A stretch of 64,000 bases of DNA from Enterocloster aldenensis (GCF_003434055.1 NZ_QVEX01000001.1:621824-685823); one strand, 5' to 3'. Shown: positions 16,727 to 25,238, counted from the stretch's first letter. Notes: generated by a model from the letters alone, not told the origin. A program made the numbers and translations.

Positions 16727-18637
16727 TTACAGGGGCTGGTTTTTTTCATTCTTTTCTTTTGCCATCCGCTCCATGCGCCACAGGGTTGTCCTGCTGACCC
16801 CCAGTTCCCTGGCAATATCCTGTTTTTTCTTTCTGGGTTTCAGGGATGAATATAGGTCCTCCGGTTCAGGGGGCTGGCTCCTGGCTGTTTTCTGCCCGGC
16901 AGGAGCCGTGTTTTCCCCAGGGCGGAAGATTTTAAGCATCTGTATCTCCTTTAGCCCGATTTCCTGGGAATCGCTGAGCACTACCAGACGCTCGCAGATA
17001 TTGCGAAGCTCGCGCACATTGCCGGGCCATTGGTAATTTATCAGGCACTGGGCCGACTCCTGGGACAGCTTGGGTATGGGTTTTCCCATCTCACAGGCAA
17101 ACCTGGTCAGATAAAAGTCCACCATTTCCTGGATGTCCCCGGACCGCTCCCTGAGAGGAGGAATGGTGATATCCAACAGGTTCAGCCTGTAATACAGGTC
17201 TGCCCGGAACCTCCCCTCCCGGATTTTTTCCTCGATGTTAATATTGGTGGCCGAAATCACCCTTACGTCTACCGGCTGAAGGCGGCTGCTTCCAATGCGG
17301 CGGATTTCCTTTTCCTGAAGCACGCGCAGAAGCTTGGCCTGGAGCGCAGTCGGTATTTCCCCGATTTCATCCAGGAAAATGGTCCCTTTGTGCGCCAGTT
17401 CAAACAGGCCGGCCTTACCGTTTTTGGATGCCCCGGAAAATGCGCCCGGTTCATATCCGAACAATTCGCTTTCCAGCAGGTTTTCAGGCAGGGCCGCGCA
17501 GTTTAAGGCCACAAAGGGTTCCGCATTCCTCCTGCTCTCCCTGTGGATGCTGTGGGCGAACAGCTCCTTGCCGGTTCCTGTCTCCCCCACAATCAGCACA
17601 TTGGAATCCACCCTGCTATAGCGCTTTGCCATAAGGATATCCTCCCGGATTGCCTGGCTGGAGCCAATGATATCATCAAAGGAATACTTTGCGGTAAGTC
17701 CCTGTCTCACAAGGCTGTGGCGAATCTTTGTCTCAGCCTCCATGATCTGCTCCGTATAGCGCACCACGATGATGGCTCCTTTGCCCATCTTATCCACCAC
17801 CACGGGTTTATACTCCGTGTAAAGCTTCCTGTCCTCCCACTGGATGATTTCTTCCTTTTCCCTTCCGTTCTCCACAACGTCCTGCCACTTGAAGGCGGAA
17901 CAGACAGCCGCCACAGGACATCCCGTGAAATCCATCCTGGTGGACAGGTGGAATGTCCTGTATGCCTGGTTATTCAGGGCCTGGATCCGGCCGGCTGCAT
18001 TGACGGCCACCAGGGCATCGGAACTGGTATTAAGGATGGCGCTGGTCATGTTGAACCTGGCCCTTTCCATATTAATGGTCCTGGCCGCGTCCATGGCCTG
18101 TCTCAGGGCCTGGTCAATGGCAATATCCTTGGTGTGGATATGGACCCGCCTCAGGTTCTCCTTGTCACAGAGCCCGCACATGGTGCCTGCCCCCACGAAA
18201 ACGTCTGCCCCGCTTTCCTTTGCCATATGGATGGCCTCCAGGGTGGAAGCCTCATCGTGGATTGCATAGTATTTAATCTCAGCCTGGCACAGGCGCTCAA
18301 GTTCTGTCACGGCGCCGTTGTCCATGTAGCGGACACACAGCGCAATCTTCTTTGGCGAAAACTCCTGCCTGGCCTTTATAAGCGCCTCCAGGATATCAAA
18401 GCTGGACAGCTGTATTTCCACCACATGCTTCTGCGGAAACAGGGAGACCAGCCTGTCATATGTCATGCCCCTGGCCACCAGGATTTCCGCGTCTCCATGG
18501 CAGGACAGGGATTCAGGGGTCCCGAACACATGAAGCAGCTCAATCCTTATATCATCCTGGCCCTGGACCCGGCTGACAGCTGCCTCAAACCTGTTTTTCA
18601 TATTCAAATACGGTATGAACATACGTATCGTAACCAT
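16727..18637 (-). CDS. PrpR-type sigma54-dependent transcriptional activator (activator A)
   Basis: A 636-residue enhancer-binding protein. Residues 1-190 are a PrpR_N sensor domain (ILVARGMTYDRLVSLF). A PAS domain follows at about 205-300 (SSDALVAVNAAGRIQALN), then a sigma54 AAA+ domain with Walker A GETGTGKE, the sigma54-contact loop reading GAFSGA instead of the usual GAFTGA, and Walker B GTIFLDEIGEIP. The C-terminal Fis-type helix-turn-helix is QDIARELGVSRTTLWRMER. The start at 18637 is set by AGGAGGA 9 nt upstream; the longer frame is rejected. It is the last gene behind the isomerase/transketolase genes, on the same strand. I infer that it activates the promoters at 25223 and 29660 through the shared TGTTTCA arrays. 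PrpR-type sensors usually bind a pathway acid or sugar-acid metabolite. Confidence 0.88.
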   Translation of the reverse strand: MVTIRMFIPYLNMKNRFEAAVSRVQGQDDIRIELLHVFGTPESLSCHGDAEILVARGMTYDRLVSLFPQKHVVEIQLSSFDILEALIKARQEFSPKKIALCVRYMDNGAVTELERLCQAEIKYYAIHDEASTLEAIHMAKESGADVFVGAGTMCGLCDKENLRRVHIHTKDIAIDQALRQAMDAARTINMERARFNMTSAILNTSSDALVAVNAAGRIQALNNQAYRTFHLSTRMDFTGCPVAAVCSAFKWQDVVENGREKEEIIQWEDRKLYTEYKPVVVDKMGKGAIIVVRYTEQIMEAETKIRHSLVRQGLTAKYSFDDIIGSSQAIREDILMAKRYSRVDSNVLIVGETGTGKELFAHSIHRESRRNAEPFVALNCAALPENLLESELFGYEPGAFSGASKNGKAGLFELAHKGTIFLDEIGEIPTALQAKLLRVLQEKEIRRIGSSRLQPVDVRVISATNINIEEKIREGRFRADLYYRLNLLDITIPPLRERSGDIQEMVDFYLTRFACEMGKPIPKLSQESAQCLINYQWPGNVRELRNICERLVVLSDSQEIGLKEIQMLKIFRPGENTAPAGQKTARSQPPEPEDLYSSLKPRKKKQDIARELGVSRTTLWRMERMAKEKNEKNQPL

Positions 18638-18803
18638 TGACTGTCTTCCTCCTGTTCCCTTCACGCAAAAATGTACCCAACTATGAGACCATGCCAACGT
18701 GAACATTATATCATAATTGAGTACATCCGTGTACTTACGTTTTCGTGTCTGCAGATGGCAGCCTGCAGCCTTTTTCTGCCCTTTTTGTCCGCTGCCTTTT
18801 ATC

Positions 18804-18830
18804 GGACGCCTTTCATTGGACGCCTTTCAT
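18804..18830. repeat. Two 13-nt direct repeats after the hydroxyacid dehydrogenase gene
   Basis: GGACGCCTTTCAT occurs at 18804-18816 and again at 18818-18830, one base apart, immediately past the dehydrogenase stop and before activator A. No terminator is evident in this 196-nt spacer, so the repeat may be a protein site for the activator gene or simple slippage. Confidence 0.55.
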
Positions 18831-18833
18831 CCG

Positions 18834-19793
18834 TCAACGGTTCACCACATTCTGTGGCTTCCCATCCACAAACCGGCGCAGGTTATCCACCGCGATATCC
18901 ATGAGCCTCTGCCTGGATTCCCTTGGCGCCCAGGCAATGTGGGGTGTTATGATCATGTTTTTGGCGCCCAAGAGGGGATTATCTTCCCTGATGGGTTCCG
19001 AGGAAACCACATCCACGGCTGCCCCGCTTACTTTTCCACTGTTTAACGCTTCTTTCAGGTCTTCCTCCACAATCAGCGGGCCTCTTGAGGTATTAAGGAT
19101 CTTAACCCCATCCTTCATCTTTGCAATGGTGTCTTTGTTGATGATTCCCTGGGTGGACGGGAACAGGGGGCAGTGGAGGCTGATGACATCCGACTGGGCC
19201 AGCAGCTGGTCCAGGGATACGTATCTGCAGTTTTCTGTTTCCAGGGCCTTGTTGGGGTACTCGTCAAAGGCCAGTATCTTCATCCCAAAGGCCTGGGCAA
19301 TCTGCGCCGTCCTCTGGCCAATCCTTCCAAAGCCGATTACGCCGAAGTTCTTGCCCGCCAGCTCCACCAGGGGATGTTTCCAGAAACACCAGTCCTGGTT
19401 GTGGGTCCACTCTCCTGCCTTGACGCAGTCGGAATGCTCGCCCACATGATGGCACAGCTCCAGAAGAAGGGCCATTGCATACTGGGCCACCGCATCCGTC
19501 CCATAGGTGGGGATGTTGGAGACCACCACGCCCTGTTCCTTGGCAGCCGCCGTATCAATCACATTATACCCGGTTGCCAGGACACCGATAAATTTCATTC
19601 CGGGGCACTGGCGTATGGTCTCTGCCGTAATAGGCGTTTTATTGGTATACACGGCCTGGGCATCCCCAATCCGCTCCGCCACCTTGTCTGCCGGGGTCCT
19701 GTCATACACGGTCAGGGAGCCAAGGGCCTCAAGCCCCTCCCAGCTTAAATCCCCGGGATTCTCTGTATATCCGTCCAATACTACAATTTTCAT
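18834..19793 (-). CDS. D-isomer-specific 2-hydroxyacid dehydrogenase (glycerate/hydroxypyruvate-reductase-like)
   Basis: A 319-residue NAD(P)-dependent dehydrogenase. The Rossmann motif is NFGVIGFGRIGQ near residue 150, and the catalytic Arg/Glu/His are in TSRGPLIVEEDL near 235, EPIREDNPL near 265 and ITPHIAWAPRES near 285. The sequence resembles glycerate dehydrogenases (HprA-like). It interconverts a 2-oxoacid and a D-2-hydroxyacid in the cytoplasm. It is the last enzyme of the operon starting at 25157, and a glycerate kinase lies further on at 34387. The start at 19793 has GAGGAGGAACAGGA upstream; the in-frame ATG six codons earlier is less well placed. Confidence 0.88.
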   Translation of the reverse strand: MKIVVLDGYTENPGDLSWEGLEALGSLTVYDRTPADKVAERIGDAQAVYTNKTPITAETIRQCPGMKFIGVLATGYNVIDTAAAKEQGVVVSNIPTYGTDAVAQYAMALLLELCHHVGEHSDCVKAGEWTHNQDWCFWKHPLVELAGKNFGVIGFGRIGQRTAQIAQAFGMKILAFDEYPNKALETENCRYVSLDQLLAQSDVISLHCPLFPSTQGIINKDTIAKMKDGVKILNTSRGPLIVEEDLKEALNSGKVSGAAVDVVSSEPIREDNPLLGAKNMIITPHIAWAPRESRQRLMDIAVDNLRRFVDGKPQNVVNR

Positions 19794-19822
19794 GTTCCTG
19801 TTCCTCCTCAATTGAAATTATG

Positions 19823-20725
19823 TTAATCCTCTACCAGTGCCCAGGCGCGGTTAATCACACGCTTTGTGCCGGCGAGGATGATATCCCCGTCCTCATTGGC
19901 CCATGGCTTTACTTCCAGCGACAGTACATATGGATTTTCCTTGCTGAAAAATCCCTCTTCCTTTAATACGGTAAAGAAATCAGCCAGCTGCTCCGTGTCA
20001 TTGGCGCTTTCCGGGAAACCGAACCTGGGATGCTGGTCCCCGTATGCCTGGCAGCCTTCCTTTACAACGGCATTGCCGATGTGCAGGTGGGTGATATATG
20101 GGCGGAGGGTCCGGATCACAAATCTGGATGTCTCGTATGTGGTGGGGAAATGGGACAGGTCCACCAGCAGCCCGAAGTTATTATGGGTAGTGCGCATGTC
20201 CGCTGCAAACCTGGCCGCATAGGGCGCTGGTCCGATAAGGGCAGCCTTATCCATGTCAAAATCAAACACCTCCAGTTCCACCGTCATTCCCAGGGATGCG
20301 GCATGGCTGCATACGGCCCTGGTGGTCTTAAGCAGCTGGGCATACGCCTGTTCTTTTGTCTCAGGCTCCCATTTTCCTGCCAGGAATGCAATCCCTCCAG
20401 CCCCCATATACTGAGCTTCATTAACAGAGTCAATGAGCACTGCCTCGGCCTTTTTCCTGCCTTCCTCATTAAGGTCATTGGGATTCAGCTTTGGCCCCAG
20501 CAGGCGGGGCTGGGCGCCATAACACACCTTCATATGGCCCTGGGCCAGCATGTCCTTTACCTTATCCCTGGTCTCCTGGTCCTCGATATGGGTAATTTCC
20601 AGCGCGCTGAAATATTCATCGCAGCAAATGGCCTTAACGGATTCAAGCAGGGGGTAATCCACCGGGGGATGGGTCATCCACTGAATGGTCCCCACCTGAA
20701 AATATTTCTGAATCGGGTCTTTCAT
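19823..20725 (-). CDS. Sugar phosphate isomerase/epimerase family TIM barrel (paralogue 1)
   Basis: A 300-residue AP-endonuclease-2/xylose-isomerase-like TIM-barrel protein. Likely metal ligands are the Glu in MTVELEVFDFDMDKA, the Asp and His in GLLVDLSHFPTTYE, the His in ITHLHIGNAVV and the Glu in VLSLEVKPW. It aligns by eye over its length with the protein at 20795-21706, including the LNPNDLNEEGRKKA / LNLNDLDEGGRQKA block, so the two are tandem paralogues. It probably isomerises or epimerises a keto-acid or ketose intermediate of this operon. The exact substrate is not deducible. Confidence 0.82.
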   Translation of the reverse strand: MKDPIQKYFQVGTIQWMTHPPVDYPLLESVKAICCDEYFSALEITHIEDQETRDKVKDMLAQGHMKVCYGAQPRLLGPKLNPNDLNEEGRKKAEAVLIDSVNEAQYMGAGGIAFLAGKWEPETKEQAYAQLLKTTRAVCSHAASLGMTVELEVFDFDMDKAALIGPAPYAARFAADMRTTHNNFGLLVDLSHFPTTYETSRFVIRTLRPYITHLHIGNAVVKEGCQAYGDQHPRFGFPESANDTEQLADFFTVLKEEGFFSKENPYVLSLEVKPWANEDGDIILAGTKRVINRAWALVED

Positions 20726-20794
20726 CGGTCAAAATCCTCCTATTTCTATTTAAATTTTTATATTAAAATCTGCCATGTACTGATCCACCGTCCC

Positions 20795-21706
20795 TTATAC
20801 CAGCTCCCAGGCCAGGTTCAAGGTGCGTTTTGCATTGGCAATCACTGCCTCCGACGGTTCATCCTTCCACGGTTTTACCTCAAAGCTGACAATGGGCCGG
20901 GTCTTCTCATTAAGGAAACCGGTTTTCAGCAGCAGCCTCAGATACCCTGCCAGCTCATTTACGTCATTTTCACTGTCCGGGAACCCGAACCTTGGATGGT
21001 TGTCACCATATGCCTCACAGTCCGGGCTTTTAATGACCGTATTGCCCATATGGGCGTGGATGATATAATCCTTTACCGGCAGGATGCTCTCCTCTATTGT
21101 CTCATGTATCATGGGAATGTGGCTTAAATCTGCCAGCAGTCCGAAGTTCCCAAACTCCTCCCTGATGATGCCTGCATATCTGGCCGCCAGGGGCGCAGGC
21201 CCTATGAGGGCTTTCTTGTCAATATCGTAATCAAACACCTCACAGCAGATGGGCATGTCTCCCTTATCCCGCGCATGGGCGCACAACTCCCTGGTGGATT
21301 TAATAAGCTGGCAAAAGGACTGTTCCTTTGTCTCCTCACAGTACCTGCCTGACAGGAAGGAAAATCCTGCGCAGCCCAGTTCATATGCCTCGTCAATTCC
21401 TTCCTTCAGGGTGTCCACCGCCTTTTGCCTTCCCCCTTCATCAAGGTCATTCAGGTTCAGGCCCGCGGACAGCGTGCGTCCCTGCCCGCCATAGGCAGAG
21501 ACCATATGTCCTGTCCGTATAAGCCCTGCCGCCGCCCTTCTGACATCCGGGTCGTGGATGTGGGCCACCTCCACCGCGTCAAAGTAGTCATCCTGCACCA
21601 CCTTGCCGAGGCATTCAAGTATGGGGCCGCCTCCGTCCCCCAGGCCTCTGTAGGCAGCATGAAGGACCAGTCCCACTTTCATGAACCTTCTCATGGATTG
21701 TTCCAT
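20795..21706 (-). CDS. Sugar phosphate isomerase/epimerase family TIM barrel (paralogue 2)
   Basis: A 303-residue TIM-barrel protein, tandem paralogue of the preceding gene. Shared blocks are CCEVFDYDIDKKALIGPAPLAARYAGI, LLADLSHIPMIHE, IIHAHMGNTVI (each seen as a short core in both proteins) and VSFEVKPW, supplying the Glu/Asp/His/Glu metal site. The start at 21706 has AAAGGAGG 8 nt upstream; a longer frame from 21727 has no site. It lies between transketolase and paralogue 1. Two retained copies suggest sequential or stereo-distinct isomerisations. Confidence 0.82.
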   Translation of the reverse strand: MEQSMRRFMKVGLVLHAAYRGLGDGGGPILECLGKVVQDDYFDAVEVAHIHDPDVRRAAAGLIRTGHMVSAYGGQGRTLSAGLNLNDLDEGGRQKAVDTLKEGIDEAYELGCAGFSFLSGRYCEETKEQSFCQLIKSTRELCAHARDKGDMPICCEVFDYDIDKKALIGPAPLAARYAGIIREEFGNFGLLADLSHIPMIHETIEESILPVKDYIIHAHMGNTVIKSPDCEAYGDNHPRFGFPDSENDVNELAGYLRLLLKTGFLNEKTRPIVSFEVKPWKDEPSEAVIANAKRTLNLAWELV

Positions 21707-21761
21707 ATCCGTACCTCCTTTTGGCATTTCCCAGCCGGCGCTTTGATGCCGGGCCGCCGGT

Positions 21762-22697
21762 CTATCTGCGCTTCATGACAGCCCTGCACTTATCCGCAAT
21801 GGCCTCTGGACTGTATCCATACTTTGCCAGCAGCGCCTCATAGTCCCCTGACTCCGCAAAATCAACGGCTCCGATCCGCTCCATGGGCACGGGCATGTGT
21901 TCTGCCAGCACCTCTGCCACCGCGCTGCCCAGGCCGCCGTAAATACTGTGTTCCTCCACCGTGACAATGGCTCCTGTGCGTCCTGCGCACTCTATGACCA
22001 GATTCCGGTCAATAGGCTTGATGGTGTGCATATCCACCACCGTTGCCCGGATACCCTCTGCCCCTAAAAGGTCCGCTGCCTGAATGGCCTTGTGAAGGAC
22101 GGTTCCCGTGGTAATGATGGTCACATCCCCGCCTTCCCTTACCGTAATCCCCTTCCCGATCTCAAACTCCATGTCAGGCTGATAAATTACAGGCGCCTCC
22201 GCCCTGCTGAGCCTGAGGTACACCGGTCCCCGGTGTCCTGCCAGGGCAAATACGGCCTTCCTTGTCTCCGCCGCGTCCGCCACCGTGACAACGGTCAGGT
22301 TGGGAATGGACCGCACAAAGGCCAGGTCCGTAATGGCCTGGTGGCTGGCCCCGTCATAGGAGTCCGACAGGCCGCAGTAGGTGCCGCACAGTTTCACATT
22401 CAGGTTGTCATAGGCAATCAGGCTCTGGATGGGGTCCGCTCCCCTGGTGGTCATGAAAACCGCAAAGGTATTTACATAGGGAATCATCCCTTCCCTGGCA
22501 AACCCGGCTGCCATGGACACCATGTTAAGCTCGCTGATGCCCACGTTAAAATACCGCTCCGGAAATGCCTTCCCGAATATACCGCTTTTGGTGGAAGAAG
22601 CCACGTCTGCCTCCAGGCACACAATATTGGGAACCTGTTCCCCCAGTTCCTTTAACGCCGCGCCGTATGCATCGCGGATTGCTATCATTTCCCCCAT
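21762..22697 (-). CDS. Transketolase, C-terminal (pyrimidine/C) subunit
   Basis: A 311-residue protein covering the pyrimidine-binding and C-terminal domains of transketolase. Recognisable blocks are YFNVGISELNMVSMAAGFAREG (the thiamine-diphosphate-activating Glu region), CGLSDSYDGASHQAITDLAF, and IRATVVDMHTIKPID in the C domain. The N-terminal half is the next gene upstream, and the two overlap by one base at 22697. Split transketolases of this kind are common in clostridia and are also used for non-canonical substrates, such as apulose-4-phosphate and sulfosugar phosphates. That makes a specialised ketol transfer plausible here. Confidence 0.88.
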   Translation of the reverse strand: MGEMIAIRDAYGAALKELGEQVPNIVCLEADVASSTKSGIFGKAFPERYFNVGISELNMVSMAAGFAREGMIPYVNTFAVFMTTRGADPIQSLIAYDNLNVKLCGTYCGLSDSYDGASHQAITDLAFVRSIPNLTVVTVADAAETRKAVFALAGHRGPVYLRLSRAEAPVIYQPDMEFEIGKGITVREGGDVTIITTGTVLHKAIQAADLLGAEGIRATVVDMHTIKPIDRNLVIECAGRTGAIVTVEEHSIYGGLGSAVAEVLAEHMPVPMERIGAVDFAESGDYEALLAKYGYSPEAIADKCRAVMKRR

Positions 22698-23644
22698 TAC
22701 CGAGCACCTCCTAATTCTGCCTTTGCCCTGGCATATTCCTCATCGTTAATGGCCTTTCCATGCCATGTGTTCCTGCCCTCCATAAAGGAAATGCCTTTGC
22801 CCTTTACGGTTGCCGCCAGGATCAGGGCCGGCCTTCCCGGCAGCCGTCTGCCGTCCGCCCCGGTTCCTGCCCCGGCATCGGTCCCGGCATCGGTCCCGGC
22901 GTCCGCCCCGGCATCGGTCCCGGCAACCGCCCCGGCATCTGTCCCGGCGTCCGCCCCGGCTGCGGCCTTTGCCTCCTTAACCGCCCTGCAGATATCCGCC
23001 ACATCATGTCCGTCGCAGGGGATTACGTTCCAGCCAAATGCCTCCCATTTTGCCCGGATATCCCCCATGGGCATGATTTCTTCCAGGGTTCCGTCCAGCT
23101 GCACCCCGTTGTTGTCCAGAATGCCAATCAGATGGTCAGCCTTGAATTTTGATGCGGACATGGCTGCTTCCCAGACACAGCCTTCCTGTATTTCCCCATC
23201 TCCCATAATAACATAAGTATAGGAATCCTGTCCTTTTATTCTTGCGGACAGTGCCATGCCAAGCCCTGCCGACAGCCCCAGGCCAAGGGGGCCGGTGGAC
23301 AGCTCCACTCCCGGTGTTTTGTGGACGCAGGGATGCCCCTGGAGCATGCTGTCAATGCGCCGCAGGTTCTTTAATTCTTCCCTGGGGAAGAAGCCCTTTT
23401 CAGCCAGGGCCAGGTACAGCATGGGGGCCGCGTGGCCTTTGGAGAGCACCAGACGGTCCCTTCCCTCCATATCCGGATGTTCCGGATCCACATTCATTAT
23501 CTCAAAGTACAGGGCGGTCAACAGTTCCGTACAGGACAGGGAACCGCCCGGATGCCCGGTCTGGATGCTGTGAAGCAGATCAATGAGCTGGTTCCTGAAC
23601 CGGCTGCACAGCAGCTCTAATTCCTCTTTTCTTTCATTTGTCAT
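22697..23644 (-). CDS. Transketolase, N-terminal (thiamine-diphosphate-binding) subunit with low-complexity insert
   Basis: A 315-residue protein with the TPP_enzyme_N fold: IQTGHPGGSLSCTELLTALYF, LSKGHAAPMLYLALAEKGFF, and the ThDP motif GDGEIQEG ... NNGVQLDG. The normal subunit is about 270-280 residues. The excess is an Ala/Gly/Thr/Asp repeat (residues about 225-265) inserted between the thiamine-diphosphate motif and the conserved ATVKGKGISFME segment. The start at 23644 overlaps the racemase-family stop by four bases and has GGAGGAAA upstream. It forms the heterotetrameric transketolase with the 21762-22697 product. Confidence 0.88.
   Translation of the reverse strand: MTNERKEELELLCSRFRNQLIDLLHSIQTGHPGGSLSCTELLTALYFEIMNVDPEHPDMEGRDRLVLSKGHAAPMLYLALAEKGFFPREELKNLRRIDSMLQGHPCVHKTPGVELSTGPLGLGLSAGLGMALSARIKGQDSYTYVIMGDGEIQEGCVWEAAMSASKFKADHLIGILDNNGVQLDGTLEEIMPMGDIRAKWEAFGWNVIPCDGHDVADICRAVKEAKAAAGADAGTDAGAVAGTDAGADAGTDAGTDAGAGTGADGRRLPGRPALILAATVKGKGISFMEGRNTWHGKAINDEEYARAKAELGGAR
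22854..22962 (-). repeat. 12-nt in-frame tandem repeat inside the transketolase N subunit
   Basis: About nine copies of a 12-nt unit (coding strand GCCGGGACCGAT and variants) encode alternating A-G-T-D and A-G-A-D. The array interrupts a conserved enzyme between two catalytic-domain blocks without breaking frame. Copies differ by single bases, fitting slippage followed by drift. Confidence 0.85.
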
Positions 23645-24306
23645 TGTCTTATTTCCTCCAACTTGTTCTTGATTTCCTCTACGCACAGCCTGGGGCTGGT
23701 AAGGACCGGACACCCGGTAACGGCCCCTATCTCCTCCTCCAGGTGGGCCATGGATGCCTGGGCCAGCACAATACAGTCATAGGCAGGAAGGGTTCCCGCC
23801 TTTTCCTTAAGGATACGGTCGTGCAGTTCCATGTCCATGGCTTTCAGGGCCATAAATGCCTCTGCGCACACACAGGTGTCAATGGAAAGCTGCCGCCCGG
23901 CCATTTCCCCTTCCCTCTGAAGCTTTGATACCGTGGGGCCCACCGTACTTCCCGCTGTTGCCATCACCAGCACACGGTCCCCATATGTAATGCCTTTTTT
24001 CGCCATGGCGTCGTCAATGGCAATGACCGGGACCTTGATGAAGGGCCGGATCATCTCCACTGCCGGGGTCAGGGTGGAACAGGTGGTAACAATCAGGTCC
24101 GCCCCGGTCAGTTCCTGGGCCTTGATGTCCAGAAACAGCCGGTTCCTGTTGTCTGCCGTAAACTCGCCGGTTTCATTGGGATTGTCAGCCAGAAAATCAT
24201 CCCACAGGTTATGTACTTTCACCTCCCGGCCAACGCCCTTCCTTACCATCTCCTCAAAGCTTACCGCCACGCTCTTTACCGTGTGGATCAATGCGATACG
24301 TTTCAT
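23641..24306 (-). CDS. Aspartate/glutamate/hydantoin racemase-family protein
   Basis: A 221-residue protein of the Asp/Glu racemase fold. The first catalytic cysteine is present in LIVTTCSTLTPAVEMI near residue 75. The position of the second cysteine, normally in a G-x-C-x-M-A motif, reads VLAQASMAHLEEE near 175, so it is Ala here. Two-base racemisation is therefore unlikely. Relatives with one Cys include isomerases and decarboxylases of 2-substituted acids. The start at 24306 has AGGAGGG upstream and overlaps the isomerase stop by four bases. Within the operon it probably acts on an acidic intermediate (inference). Confidence 0.78.
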   Translation of the reverse strand: MKRIALIHTVKSVAVSFEEMVRKGVGREVKVHNLWDDFLADNPNETGEFTADNRNRLFLDIKAQELTGADLIVTTCSTLTPAVEMIRPFIKVPVIAIDDAMAKKGITYGDRVLVMATAGSTVGPTVSKLQREGEMAGRQLSIDTCVCAEAFMALKAMDMELHDRILKEKAGTLPAYDCIVLAQASMAHLEEEIGAVTGCPVLTSPRLCVEEIKNKLEEIRQ

Positions 24307-25157
24307 GTATCCCTCCTGTCTGCTGCTTTTCTTCCATAAACCCGTTCCGCAGCCGGTCCCAGACATGCCATGGCGCCCCTGGCGGCTTCCTCCATGGACG
24401 GAAGCTGGAATATTTCCGTACAGAAATTCCCATCATAACCGCATTCCTTAAAAGTGGTAAGGATTTTCTCAAAATCCAGCCCGCATTGGCCGGGATAGCG
24501 GCGGTTGTTGTCAGCCAGGTGTACATGGATGTTGTAGGGACTGTACTTCCTGATGGCTTCATACAGGTCCTTTTCCTCCAGGTTCAGATGGAAAACATCC
24601 ATCATCAGCCTGAAGTTGGGCCTGTTTACCCGCTCCACCATGTCCGCGGCCTCTGCCAGCGTATTGATGAAATTGGTCTGCATGATGGTCACTGTTTCCA
24701 ATGCAATCTTCACGTTCTTAGGCGCCCCATAATCTGCCAGCTCCCGGAATGCATGAACTGCCAGTTCCTCGGTCTCCTCACGTGAGAGCTGTCCGCAGTA
24801 CTGTCCCCGCACCCTGCCGATATTGATATTGGCGCCAAGGTAACTGGCAAAGTCAATGATTTCCTTGCTTCTGCGGATGGCCTCCCTGCGGTTGTCTTCC
24901 ACCGGACTTGTATAACTCAGCCCCAGCTGCCCGAATATTTCCCCTGTACACACCAGGACAACGTTCAGCCCGTATTTATCAGCTGTCTGCTTCACTTCCT
25001 TCCAGTCAAGGGCTCCGGGATTCAGCGTCATAAGCTCCACGCCATCATATCCAAGCCTGGACAGGCCGCCAAAGCTTTGGTCCAGCGTCCCCTGGTAGGC
25101 TGTGACGGAATCAGCAATGGCCACGTCCGGGGTGGCTGCCTGATAACATAATTTCAT
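24303..25157 (-). CDS. Sugar phosphate isomerase/epimerase family TIM barrel (third, divergent)
   Basis: A 284-residue xylose-isomerase-like TIM barrel, more distant from the two tandem paralogues. Likely metal ligands are in VKIALETVTIMQTN (Glu), FRLMMDVFHLNLEE (Asp/His), NIHVHLADNN (His) and NFCTEIFQ (Glu). It resembles 3-keto-sugar or fructoselysine epimerases and hydroxypyruvate-isomerase-like proteins. It is the first gene of the operon, with a sigma54 promoter about 65 bp upstream and GGAGGATAAGCAAG before the ATG. Confidence 0.82.
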   Translation of the reverse strand: MKLCYQAATPDVAIADSVTAYQGTLDQSFGGLSRLGYDGVELMTLNPGALDWKEVKQTADKYGLNVVLVCTGEIFGQLGLSYTSPVEDNRREAIRRSKEIIDFASYLGANINIGRVRGQYCGQLSREETEELAVHAFRELADYGAPKNVKIALETVTIMQTNFINTLAEAADMVERVNRPNFRLMMDVFHLNLEEKDLYEAIRKYSPYNIHVHLADNNRRYPGQCGLDFEKILTTFKECGYDGNFCTEIFQLPSMEEAARGAMACLGPAAERVYGRKAADRRDT

Positions 25158-25222
25158 CTTGCTTATCCTCCTTCCATAATGTCCGGCATTTTTTTGGCAA
25201 TGCCTTTCTGACCTATTTAAAG

Positions 25223-25238
25223 AGCAAGAAACGTGCCA
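25223..25238 (-). promoter_or_regulatory. Sigma54 (-24/-12) promoter of the isomerase/transketolase operon
   Basis: On the reverse strand the sequence reads TGGCACGTTTCTTGCT: the canonical TGGCACG at -24 and TTGCT at -12, with ten bases between the invariant GG and GC. It ends about 65 bp before the first ATG at 25157. It fits activation by a PrpR-type enhancer-binding protein. Confidence 0.88.

Noticed and set aside
17543..18640. 365-residue plus-strand ORF opposite activator A
   Set aside because: Mirror of the activator coding sequence, with no family resemblance.
20030..21127. 365-residue plus-strand ORF opposite the two TIM barrels
   Set aside because: It spans two real genes and their spacer on the other strand and has no motif.
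22854..22962. Possible CRISPR-like repeat array
   Set aside because: Units are contiguous 12-mers with no spacers and stay in frame within transketolase. No Cas genes or CRISPR arrays were seen anywhere in the window.
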